21,215 nt of DNA from contig JAFGDF010000008.1 in the NCBI GenBank assembly GCA_016932235.1, positions 1-21,215 on the forward strand, in the 5' to 3' direction. Origin of the DNA: Deltaproteobacteria bacterium. GTDB taxonomy: Bacteria > Desulfobacterota > DSM-4660 > Desulfatiglandales > HGW-15. Both the position numbers and the translations under genes were made by a program. The notes beneath the pieces were generated by a model. The model saw only the letters and a list, made by a program, of their open reading frames with translations. It was not told the DNA's origin and searched no databases. Shown one piece after another: positions 1 to 7,146 of the stretch. The number at the start of each line of letters is the position of its first letter. Position 1 is the first letter of the stretch.

Positions 1-82
1 TCGCTCGTCCCTGCGGCGTATTGCTCATACGCCTCAGTCCTCGCTCCTCGGCGCCTAGCATCTGACACCTTGATGGTGGCCA

Positions 83-150
83 GGAATTTGCCAAAATCCC
101 TTGCTCAGGTCGCTTGTGTAAAAATTTGATGGTGGATTTTGGAAAATTCC
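83..150. repeat. Inverted repeat with 34-nt spacer
   Basis: The arm at 83-99 (GGAATTTGCCAAAATCC) pairs with the arm at 134-150 (GGATTTTGGAAAATTCC) at 15 of 17 positions. It lies in gene-free DNA beyond the end of the minus-strand block. There is no transposase and no target duplication that I can see. Role unknown. Confidence 0.5.
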
Positions 151-307
151 GAATTCCATACGCACACCATACTTCAATGACATGCCGGTGAGAGACGATT
201 TGGCCATCCTGACACGACCGCATCCCTGGGCATCCAACCCTCCGATGGGTCTAATCGGCTGTTTGGTACCACGCAGCAGGTCTGGAGAATGATATTCCGA
301 CAGGATT

Positions 308-322
308 AAGCCCTACGGGCTT
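308..322 (-). terminator. Hairpin abutting the stop of the last minus-strand gene
   Basis: A perfect 6-bp stem (AAGCCC / GGGCTT, loop TAC) starts one base after the TAG stop codon at 323-325. Its position at the end of a minus-strand gene run suggests transcription termination. There is no U-tract after it, so a classical intrinsic terminator is not proven. Confidence 0.35.
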
Positions 323-844
323 CTAGGGTTCAAGAGAAAGAAAGTAGGTGTGTGTGGGGCACAGCACATGGGGACGCCGGGAGGTGCTGCGGATGGTGGT
401 GCACCGGGTTCGGTTCAACCTGCGCAGTTTATGGGAGTCGAAGAAACGTATCTGTCGTGCCGTGATTTCATGAACGATTGACCAGTGGTCCCACATGGGA
501 CCGCCAAGGCATATGAGGATGGCCCTCTTTTTGCCGGCATCCAGAAAGGCAATCATCTCGCTCCAGAATTCGTCGAGTGGCGTGCTGGGCAGATTCTTGT
601 AAGGCATTTTACGGTATGGAATCAGATCTCCAACAACATCGCGAAAGATACTTCCTATCGTGGTGAGCCCGATCCCCTCAGAAAGCACACGGCTTAAATC
701 CCGGGATTGCTCCAGGTATTCAAGGATCCGGCTGAAAAGCATCTTTGCCTTGGAATTCTGGATGTCAGATATGATCCGCGCGGCGTTTACGATACTGTAG
801 ATAGCGCATAAACCGTCGAGGGCACCCTGTTCGTACGGTGTCAT
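323..844 (-). CDS. C39-like / papain-fold cysteine peptidase
   Basis: A 173-aa protein with no signal peptide. The N-terminus has a Gln (Q6) followed by Cys13 in the motif LDGLCAIYSIVNAAR. Further on come His120 in MWDHWSIVHEI and Asp136 in RFFDSH. This Gln, Cys, His, Asp order is that of papain-fold peptidases of the C39-like group, which cleave leader peptides or other peptide bonds. The start ATG overlaps the stop of the upstream ATP-grasp gene (ATGA), so the two are translationally coupled and probably work together. The last 30 residues are rich in Arg, Thr and Cys and are less typical, but end in LCPTHTYFLSL, so I do not call a frameshift. The substrate is unknown. A C39 ABC exporter is excluded because there is no transporter domain. 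Confidence 0.65.
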   Translation of the reverse strand: MTPYEQGALDGLCAIYSIVNAARIISDIQNSKAKMLFSRILEYLEQSRDLSRVLSEGIGLTTIGSIFRDVVGDLIPYRKMPYKNLPSTPLDEFWSEMIAFLDAGKKRAILICLGGPMWDHWSIVHEITARQIRFFDSHKLRRLNRTRCTTIRSTSRRPHVLCPTHTYFLSLEP

Positions 845-1872
845 GAGTTTGCCTCCACGGCGGCCTTTCCCGGGGGGTGACGGGCCGCCGCCAGATGGAT
901 GAGACGGCTGATAAATGCTCCATAGCCTATTCCGGAGGCTTCGGCCGCATAAGCAAGGCTGGTATCAGGGCTGATATCCGCGTTGGGGTTTACATCCAGG
1001 ACGTAAAATATATCATCACGCAGCCGCAGATCTATCCTCGCGTAATCACGGCAACCCAGCCATTGGTACGCTGCGATCGAGGTCTCCCTAAGGGCGGACA
1101 GTTCCGCCTTTTTCATTTGTGCCGGAATGATAATTTCAATCTCCTCATAATGTCGTGATCCGGGTGTGAACTTGGAATCAAAGGTGCAGAGGCGGTCTCT
1201 TATATCGGAAAAAGCCGAAAAGTCCATCTCAGCGGGCGGCAGCATATTTACCCGGCTGTTTCCCCACAACGTTACGTGAAATTCACGTCCGTCGATAAAG
1301 TCTTCCACCAGTACCGGCTGATCGAATCTCTTCATGACGTGTTCAGCCTGTCTCTGCAGTACACCTTCGTCAAGAATAACAGAATTGGAGTCCATCCCCA
1401 TGCTGCAATGTTCAAATGCCGGTTTGACTATGGCGGGAAATCTATGCCAGCCCTTTATGGGGAGGGCTTCGATAACCTGAAAATTGGGAGTGGGAATCCC
1501 CTGTTCCGAAAGCATAGTCTTTACGGAGGCCTTGTCCCAGCTCAGAGAAAGCGTTTCAGGTGGAGATCCTGTGTAGGTGTACCCGAGTTGTTCCAGAAGC
1601 ATGGCTACACGGAATTCACTGCTATGGATTCCGGGGAGTTCCTCACACCAGTTGAAAACGATGTGGCTGTCCGGATCAAAAGGCGCGAGCGCGGATGCTA
1701 GATCAACATCGCTGACAGGCGCCTCGAATACTCTATGCCCCTCGGCTTTCAATTCCTTTATGAGCTGGTCCACTCCATCCATTACAGCGGCCGTTTCGGC
1801 CGATGTCCAGGAAGGATCAATATTGTGCAGCAGGACAATAGCCGGACCGGTATTCCGATTTGTGCGTTTCAT
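841..1872 (-). CDS. ATP-grasp ligase, D-Ala-D-Ala ligase-like
   Basis: A 343-aa ATP-grasp enzyme, close in length to D-alanine--D-alanine ligases. It keeps the landmarks of the fold: Lys114 in WDKASVK, Lys150 in FPAIVKPA, Glu190 in VLVEDFIDGREF, and the metal-binding residues Asp281 (ARIDLRL), Asp293 and Asn295 (VLDVNPNADI). Such enzymes join a carboxylate to an amine through an acyl-phosphate. Substrate loops differ enough from housekeeping Ddl that I infer a peptide or amino-acid ligase of unknown specificity. AAGGAGA lies just upstream of the ATG. The gene overlaps the C39-like peptidase by 4 bp, and no peptidoglycan genes are nearby, which argues against a normal Ddl role. Confidence 0.75.
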   Translation of the reverse strand: MKRTNRNTGPAIVLLHNIDPSWTSAETAAVMDGVDQLIKELKAEGHRVFEAPVSDVDLASALAPFDPDSHIVFNWCEELPGIHSSEFRVAMLLEQLGYTYTGSPPETLSLSWDKASVKTMLSEQGIPTPNFQVIEALPIKGWHRFPAIVKPAFEHCSMGMDSNSVILDEGVLQRQAEHVMKRFDQPVLVEDFIDGREFHVTLWGNSRVNMLPPAEMDFSAFSDIRDRLCTFDSKFTPGSRHYEEIEIIIPAQMKKAELSALRETSIAAYQWLGCRDYARIDLRLRDDIFYVLDVNPNADISPDTSLAYAAEASGIGYGAFISRLIHLAAARHPPGKAAVEANS

Positions 1873-1921
1873 AGTCAGGTCTCCTTCCCGGTCTCACGGA
1901 TTTTGAATCTCTAATGATGCC

Positions 1922-1962
1922 CCCGTGGAGTCTTTCGGGCTGAGAATGGAAGACTCCGTGGG
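1922..1962. repeat. 15-bp inverted repeat between archaemetzincin and ATP-grasp genes
   Basis: The arms at 1922-1936 (CCCGTGGAGTCTTTC) and 1948-1962 (GGAAGACTCCGTGGG) flank an 11-nt loop. On plus-strand RNA the stem is continuous if G-U pairs are allowed. On the minus strand, which is the coding direction here, three positions become A-C mismatches and an 8-bp core (GGAGTCTT) stays. No U-tract follows. It may be a weak terminator or processing site that separates the last two minus-strand genes from the regulators upstream. Confidence 0.45.
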
Positions 1963-2018
1963 AATAATCCAAACAAAAAAGTGTCCTGTCAAGGATAAAA
2001 TCTGCTTTCAGCAAAACA

Positions 2019-2573
2019 TTATGCCAATCCCAATCTCGAAATTTCGTCACTCAGCATGATTTTGCAATATCTGCAGAACTGTTCTGTTTTCCTGTCAACA
2101 TCCTTCAAGCTGCGACAGTAGTGCATTATACACTGGTCGTCCGGGCAATGGCGCAGGTTGAATGTGTGCCCGAGCTCATGAATTGCCTCCTTCAAAAGAC
2201 GTGAAGAGAGAAGATCCGGTGTATTAGTACAGTCTTCCCTGATCCTGTATATGGAGACGATGCAGGCCTTTCCGCCAAGCTGGGCTTCACCATAGACATG
2301 AGTGAAGATGGGGATGAAGAGGTCTTTACTAACTACAGCTATGATCTTTATGGCGTTTTTTGGCGCTGCTTCCGCGAGCCGGTCAAGGATAACCGTCGAG
2401 TAATACTGGTTCCTGGCAGGATCAAAAGCGAAATGAATATCTCCTAAAAGGCGCATGCTTTCCGTGGGATACTTGAAACTTTTTTCGATCCCCATTCCCA
2501 GCAGATTAATAAGGGAGGCATCCTGGCTGCCTATCGGGGCAATAATGATCTTATTTTCAGGTTTAAGCTTCAA
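2019..2573 (-). CDS. amzA: Archaemetzincin-type zinc metalloprotease (peptidase M54)
   Basis: A 184-aa soluble protein with the archaemetzincin signature near its C-terminus: HELGHTFNLRHC (residues 132-143), then C148-x-M150, then C167-x-x-C170. The three His residues (132, 136, 142) would bind the catalytic zinc with Glu133 as base. The four Cys form the second, structural zinc site typical of this family, and Met150 is the Met-turn. The usual Gly of HExxHxxGxxH is Asn139 here, an allowed variant in the wider metzincin clan. It is a probable aminopeptidase or protease, but natural substrates are poorly known for the family. Its ATG overlaps the stop of the NtrC-type regulator (ATGA), so it is co-translated with it. 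Confidence 0.85.
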   Translation of the reverse strand: MKLKPENKIIIAPIGSQDASLINLLGMGIEKSFKYPTESMRLLGDIHFAFDPARNQYYSTVILDRLAEAAPKNAIKIIAVVSKDLFIPIFTHVYGEAQLGGKACIVSIYRIREDCTNTPDLLSSRLLKEAIHELGHTFNLRHCPDDQCIMHYCRSLKDVDRKTEQFCRYCKIMLSDEISRLGLA

Positions 2574-3910
2574 GCCGGTTTCTGTATCTTGTATCTTCTG
2601 ATTTTATTATAGAGGGTTGTCCGGTCAACACCCAGGATCTTTGCGCTTTTTACAATATTCCAGCCTGTTTTTATCAGGATACTCGTTATGTGTTTCAGCT
2701 CCATATCCCTTAAGGAGTCCGTGTGCACGGAAGTTCCCTCTGATCTTAAGATAGGAAGGTCCTCTTTGATTATTGAAGGTCCTTTTCCGACAACTACCGC
2801 TCTTTCTATTGCATTTCCAAGTTCACGGACATTTCCCGGCCAATCATACATCATCAGTTCATCCATGGCATCCCTGCTTATTCTGTCAACAGGCTTGTTT
2901 GTTTCATGCCGGAAACGGCGCAGGAAATGCTCCGCAAGCAGGGGAAGATCGTCTTTTCTTTCACGGAGAGGAGGAAGGCGGAATGATATCACATTAAGAC
3001 GATAATACAGGTCTTCACGGAAGTTTCCTTTTTCTATGGCCTCTTCGAGATTGGTGTTGCTTGCGGCGATTACCCTGAAATCTGTTTCAATGGGCTGGAC
3101 ACCACCGACCCTGTAGAACACTCCGTCCTCCAGCACCCTCAGCAGATCAATCTGCATTCTCATGCTTATCTCCCCGATCTCATCAAGGAAAAGAGTCCCG
3201 CCGTGTGCCAGTTCAAGACGCCCTTTTTTTGTCTCTTTGGCGTCTGTAAAGGCGCCTTTCTGATAACCGAAAAGCTCACTTTCCATAAGATGCTCCGGCA
3301 TGGCCCCGCAGTTAACGGCGACAAAAGGCCCCTGGGAACACTGACTGTTGGTATGAATGGCTTTTGCCGCGAGTCCTTTGCCGGTACCGGTCTCGCCTGT
3401 TATCAAAACGGTTGAGTTCATGGGCGCGACATCCCGGATAAGATTGAAAATCTCCTGCATAGGTCGGGATTGGCCGATCATGCTCTCGAATTGGGTCCTT
3501 TCCTTAAACTGCTCTTTCAGGTAGATGTTTTCTCTCTTTTGCTCCTGATGGTGTATTATCTTTTCTATAAGAACCCCCAGGCTATTTGGGTCAAAGGGTT
3601 TAAGTAGGTAATCATAAGCGCCGTTTTTCATTGCTTCTATGGCCGATGATATGGATCCATAAGCCGTAATCATGACGATCTCGACATCAGGGTCATTTTC
3701 CTTGACATGTTTCAAAACCTCAAGGCCGCTTATCCCTTCCATTTTAATATCAAGAAGCAGAATATCGAATCTGTTCTCCTTCAGCTTTTCGAGCGCGGCT
3801 TCCCCGCTTTCGGCTTTCTCGATGTAATACCCGTCGCGTTCCAGCCAGCCGGCAAGAGATTCCCGTATGATCAGTTCATCATCAACTATTAGAATTTTGG
3901 CTGCTCCCAT
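2570..3910 (-). CDS. NtrC-family sigma-54-dependent response regulator
   Basis: Three domains, numbered from an upstream TTG at 3913. The receiver (about 5-120) has the acidic pair D11/D12, phospho-acceptor D55 in LLLDIKM and Lys105. The AAA+ domain (about 145-375) has Walker A GETGTGKG (173-180), a GAFTDA loop at 220-225 where GAFTGA is canonical, and Walker B LFLDEIGEIS. A Fis-type helix-turn-helix occupies about 410-445. I chose ATG 3910 (446 aa) over TTG 3913 because GGAGG lies 5 nt before that ATG. It activates RNA polymerase carrying sigma-54 when phosphorylated. The stop of the histidine kinase lies about 9 nt upstream, so the two are almost certainly a cognate pair. Confidence 0.93.
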   Translation of the reverse strand: MGAAKILIVDDELIIRESLAGWLERDGYYIEKAESGEAALEKLKENRFDILLLDIKMEGISGLEVLKHVKENDPDVEIVMITAYGSISSAIEAMKNGAYDYLLKPFDPNSLGVLIEKIIHHQEQKRENIYLKEQFKERTQFESMIGQSRPMQEIFNLIRDVAPMNSTVLITGETGTGKGLAAKAIHTNSQCSQGPFVAVNCGAMPEHLMESELFGYQKGAFTDAKETKKGRLELAHGGTLFLDEIGEISMRMQIDLLRVLEDGVFYRVGGVQPIETDFRVIAASNTNLEEAIEKGNFREDLYYRLNVISFRLPPLRERKDDLPLLAEHFLRRFRHETNKPVDRISRDAMDELMMYDWPGNVRELGNAIERAVVVGKGPSIIKEDLPILRSEGTSVHTDSLRDMELKHITSILIKTGWNIVKSAKILGVDRTTLYNKIRRYKIQKPA

Positions 3911-3919
3911 CAACTCCTC

Positions 3920-5476
3920 CTAGAGATCGGAAGGAAAGCGGACATTTTTTACAGGCAGCTGGATTTCAAATGTTGTCCCTTTACCTTCCTTGGATTTGAC
4001 GTCAATAGATCCTCCATGTTCCTGGATGATACCGTATGCCACGGAAAGGCCAAGCCCAACACCTTTTCCCTTTTTTGTGGTGAAAAAAGGTTCGAAAAGG
4101 CTTGATCGATTTTCGCTTGGAATACCGATTCCCGTATCCGTGAATCTGATAATAATCCTGTCGCTTTTCAATAGGCGCTTTGTGCTTATACTCAGGGTAC
4201 CCCCATTGGTCGATTCCATTGCTTCAACGGCATTGGTCAGGAAATTCATGAAAACCTGTTGAAGCTGATCCGCCGAACCGACCGTTTCAGGCAGGCTGGG
4301 GTCAATTCTTTTATTAACCTTTACATTGTTTAATTTTACCAGATTTGAATTCAGCAGAAGTGTCTGATCTATAATGTTATTGATATTTACTGGCCCAGCT
4401 TCCATCTGGGACTGTCTTGAAAAAGCGAGGAGATTTGAGACTATTCTGCTTATACGCCTGGTTTCCTTTTCCATAAGATTCAAATAATGCTTGAACAGGC
4501 CCATATCTTTCTTATTAAAGGATTCTTCCTGAATCATTCGCTGGCTAAGTATGGTCAGATTTAATATTCCTGTGATCGGATTATTTATTTCATGGACCAC
4601 CGAAGCGGAAAGCTTTCCGATAGATGCCATCTTATCCTGATATAACAATTTTTTGTGGGTCTCTTTGAGATGCCTTGTCCTGTCCTGGACCATTTGTTCA
4701 AGCCGCTGTCGGGTAATTTCCTCCTCTTCCTTAATGCGCGTCGTGATATCACGTATGATTTCAATGAATTTTGAGATCTTGCCGTTTTCCTCATAAAAAG
4801 GATGCATGGCAATTTCAAGATATCGTGGTTTACCGTGGATATCTTTCTGATCAATGACAAAATGGTAAGGCCTGCGGCTGCGGATAACCTCGTTCATTGG
4901 GCACGATTTATCACAGATTTCATATTGATTTTTATCCATTTCATGAAAAATGTCATAGCATTTTCTGCCGATCAGTTCCGAGCGCGTGCAGCCCATTATT
5001 TTAAGAAAAGAATTATTGATCTCGACCACTTCCTTGTCAGGATTAATCACAACAATAAAATCCTGAATACCGTTCAATATAGTTTCGATCTCGTTTGTTC
5101 TTTCCCTTAATGTGCACTCCTCAAGTCCAATGGCTTTCCAGAGTATCTCAAAGACATGATACGAGAGAACCCGTATGCGGGGAGGTCTTGAATCCAGTAT
5201 TTCGTCAAATACCCCATTTTCAGGTGTCATGAGGATTATCATCCGGATGCCATATTTCGGTTCATAGAGCTGGTGATAATCCCGGACGGTCAAAAGACCG
5301 AGCTCTCTGGCGAGCAACATTCCGGGGCTCTCAGGGTCCGGGTCGGCTACGGCGGTAAAACGGGCATTGACATCCTGTTCTCCATGATACGCGGTTGTCT
5401 TTTGTAGAATTTCCCTGCAGAAGGTCCCTCCGCCTACAAGCGCGATGTTTATGATTGGGGGTTTTTTCGTTCTCAT
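3920..5476 (-). CDS. Soluble PAS histidine kinase with Rossmann-like N-terminal domain
   Basis: A 518-aa protein with no membrane segment. Residues 8-110 begin INIALVGGGTFCREIL and continue with an ADPDPESPG stretch, which looks like a dinucleotide-binding Rossmann fold and may sense NAD(P)H or another nucleotide (inference). A PAS domain follows (about 127-245), with a Cys-containing stretch between C173 and C192. A short coiled-coil leads to HisKA with His295 in VVHEINNPITGIL, and to an HATPase_c domain with NAVEAM, DTGIGI and GVGLGLS. It should autophosphorylate His295 and pass phosphate to the NtrC-type regulator immediately downstream. The cytosolic location and redox-like N-terminus fit a sensor of internal metabolic state linked to the methylene-H4F reductase genes upstream. 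Confidence 0.88.
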   Translation of the reverse strand: MRTKKPPIINIALVGGGTFCREILQKTTAYHGEQDVNARFTAVADPDPESPGMLLARELGLLTVRDYHQLYEPKYGIRMIILMTPENGVFDEILDSRPPRIRVLSYHVFEILWKAIGLEECTLRERTNEIETILNGIQDFIVVINPDKEVVEINNSFLKIMGCTRSELIGRKCYDIFHEMDKNQYEICDKSCPMNEVIRSRRPYHFVIDQKDIHGKPRYLEIAMHPFYEENGKISKFIEIIRDITTRIKEEEEITRQRLEQMVQDRTRHLKETHKKLLYQDKMASIGKLSASVVHEINNPITGILNLTILSQRMIQEESFNKKDMGLFKHYLNLMEKETRRISRIVSNLLAFSRQSQMEAGPVNINNIIDQTLLLNSNLVKLNNVKVNKRIDPSLPETVGSADQLQQVFMNFLTNAVEAMESTNGGTLSISTKRLLKSDRIIIRFTDTGIGIPSENRSSLFEPFFTTKKGKGVGLGLSVAYGIIQEHGGSIDVKSKEGKGTTFEIQLPVKNVRFPSDL

Positions 5477-5538
5477 TCTTTTGTTTCCCCATTCCTTTCA
5501 GCGGCGACTCTTGATCAAAGTCGAACAGGTTCCCGTTA

Positions 5539-6552
5539 TCATCTCTTTATTACGGAAGGAACATCAAAGTATCGTTTTATTGATTCTATCGCAAGTCCAG
5601 ACTGTGTGGAAGGTATCACACCGGTAATAGACGCAACAGTACAGCTAAGGCCTATTAAATCAATTCCTGCTTGTTCAAATCCTGCCAGCAGTTCCATGAC
5701 AATCCCATACCGGTCGCCGAAATGAGGACCGTTCATTGAGAAAACTGCTACCGCTGTCTGATCGCCTGAAAGAGGATGAGAAATGTATTCTCTGAAAGGT
5801 CCGATACTGGAATCAATGGATGATTCAGGAATACATATGGCCAATGCATTCCTTTTTTGGCCCAAAGGCCCTGTTGCGATGAAGGAAAGACTGAGATTTA
5901 AGCCCGCAAAACTTCGAAGGGCGTTGACTATTCTCCTGAAACCGGACTTATCAAGATTTATCAGAAACATCTCCTGGCAGTCGAATAATTCGATGGCGTA
6001 TATTTTTGGCTTCTTTTCCTGGTAACTTGCAACTATCTCCTTATGAAACTCTTCCCTCCCTTTGTGAGCAAGCTTCCAGTCCACCGGAGAATGATATGAG
6101 CCGAAATTGAATGATTCAAAAAGCGCCTGACTGGTTTTATTTAAAAACCTTTCCTGCAGGACTATCGAAATCGCGGATGGAGAGTTGGCGATTGAAAATG
6201 GCTTTATGTCTTTATTTTCAAGCACCTCAAATAAACGGCCGGCTATTTCAGGATTTTTTTGATGAGGGAAAATGGAAAGGATCGCCATATCAGAAACCTG
6301 CTGAGATCCTTGTCCGAAATTTTCGTTGATCATTAGACTGACTCTTAATCCTTCCCCCGAGTCAACCATGCTGTTCAATCCCCATGTGCGCCTGTTTCTC
6401 AGCAGAGTAAAGTAGGGGAGGTTGATCTTCTTTTCAGCAAGTGAACGGCAGAATTTAACAACGGGATCTTCACGCCCTATAGGCAGTATTACAGAGAACC
6501 CCGCCACTTCTCTCAGGATCTTCAACCCGCCTAACTGTGTAGGAGTAGCCAT
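5539..6552 (-). CDS. ACT-repeat protein, aspartokinase regulatory-domain-like
   Basis: A 337-aa protein without a kinase domain. The last 70 residues (NGPHFGDRYGIVMELL to YFDVPS) and the segment at 88-150 (SIFPHQ to LFESFNFG) resemble the paired ACT domains of aspartate kinases. Two further segments (about 18-76 and 185-245) may be degenerate ACT units, which would make four. ACT domains bind amino acids or other small ligands. I infer a stand-alone ligand sensor that acts with the kinase and receivers on either side. No good ribosome binding site is visible before ATG 6552, so the start is uncertain. It is 62 bp upstream of the histidine kinase. Confidence 0.7.
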   Translation of the reverse strand: MATPTQLGGLKILREVAGFSVILPIGREDPVVKFCRSLAEKKINLPYFTLLRNRRTWGLNSMVDSGEGLRVSLMINENFGQGSQQVSDMAILSIFPHQKNPEIAGRLFEVLENKDIKPFSIANSPSAISIVLQERFLNKTSQALFESFNFGSYHSPVDWKLAHKGREEFHKEIVASYQEKKPKIYAIELFDCQEMFLINLDKSGFRRIVNALRSFAGLNLSLSFIATGPLGQKRNALAICIPESSIDSSIGPFREYISHPLSGDQTAVAVFSMNGPHFGDRYGIVMELLAGFEQAGIDLIGLSCTVASITGVIPSTQSGLAIESIKRYFDVPSVIKR

Positions 6553-6637
6553 TATCAGTAAAAAATTCGAATAGGGAGTCCGCTTCCAAAACGATTACAG
6601 GATCTCTGTTGAATAAAGTCAGAAAATTTTCTGGCAG

Positions 6638-6660
6638 CCTGCCGGACCTTATCGGGCAGG
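6638..6660. repeat. Palindromic element, copy 1
   Basis: A CCTGCC / GGCAGG stem encloses an 11-nt loop with GACCTTATC. The 21-nt core (6639-6659) follows the pattern CTGYC-N11-GRCAG that recurs at 14589, 14740 and 15792. It lies just after the stop of the receiver gene and before the ACT gene. A second perfect palindrome (CAGAAAATTTTCTG) is 5 bases to its left. It could attenuate transcription between the two genes or be a dispersed repeat. Confidence 0.6.
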
Positions 6661-6663
6661 ATC

Positions 6664-7044
6664 CTAGAGCAGGCTTGATACAGCTCCCCAAAGACCTTCA
6701 GTGTCGATAGGCTTCGGGATATATTCGTCCGCTTCCGTAGCCATTCCGTCTGCGTGTGTATACCGCGTGCTTGGCACGGCTTCACCAACGGCCGTCAGGA
6801 GAATAACCGGGATGTCTCTGGTATCCTCCTTTGCCTTCATTTCTGCGCAGAGAACGTATCCATCCTTTCTGGGCATCATGATATCAAGAATAACCAGATC
6901 AGGCCTGCGCTGCCTTATGGATTCCTCTCCTTCGATACCATCGTAGGCCTTGCCAACCTCACATCCCTTGCTTTCAAGCATCATTGCGACTGTTTCGACC
7001 AGATCAGGGTCATCATCCACAACCAGAATATACTTCTGAGCCAT
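6664..7044 (-). CDS. Single-domain CheY-like response regulator
   Basis: A 126-aa receiver with no output domain. The acidic cluster VVDDDPD (D10-D12), phospho-acceptor D54 in VILDIMMP, Thr84 in LLTAVGEA and Lys111 in YIPKPID are all present. A strong AGGAGG site precedes ATG 7044. It lies 102 bp downstream of metF, in the same direction, and before the ACT and kinase genes. A stand-alone receiver would act by protein contact, perhaps in a relay with the downstream kinase. An insertion of about 15 residues before the last helix (VPSTRYTHADGMATEA) is longer than usual for CheY. Confidence 0.88.
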   Translation of the reverse strand: MAQKYILVVDDDPDLVETVAMMLESKGCEVGKAYDGIEGEESIRQRRPDLVILDIMMPRKDGYVLCAEMKAKEDTRDIPVILLTAVGEAVPSTRYTHADGMATEADEYIPKPIDTEGLWGAVSSLL

Positions 7045-7146
7045 TGGGTTCCTCCTTTCTTATTTATTGATTTGGATCAATATTATAATTTTATATCATC
7101 TTTAATATGATAATTGTCATTTGTCACTAAATTAATCGTTAAAGAA

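Larger units (their letters stand above)
1..322. other. Non-coding left edge with small palindromes
   Basis: I see no convincing gene here. The only long open frame (55-237, minus) has no family resemblance and no clear ribosome binding site. The stretch has a 7-bp perfect hairpin at 15-33 (GGCGTAT / ATACGCC, loop TGCTC), a longer inverted repeat at 83-150, and a hairpin next to the stop of the first gene. It may be a dispersed intergenic repeat cut by the window edge, which cannot be tested from one copy. Confidence 0.5.

Noticed and set aside
55..237. 60-aa open frame on the minus strand
   Set aside because: No family resemblance, no clear ribosome binding site, and it covers part of an inverted repeat.
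1817..2050. 77-aa open frame bridging the ATP-grasp and archaemetzincin genes
   Set aside because: It overlaps both real genes in another frame and has no recognisable features.
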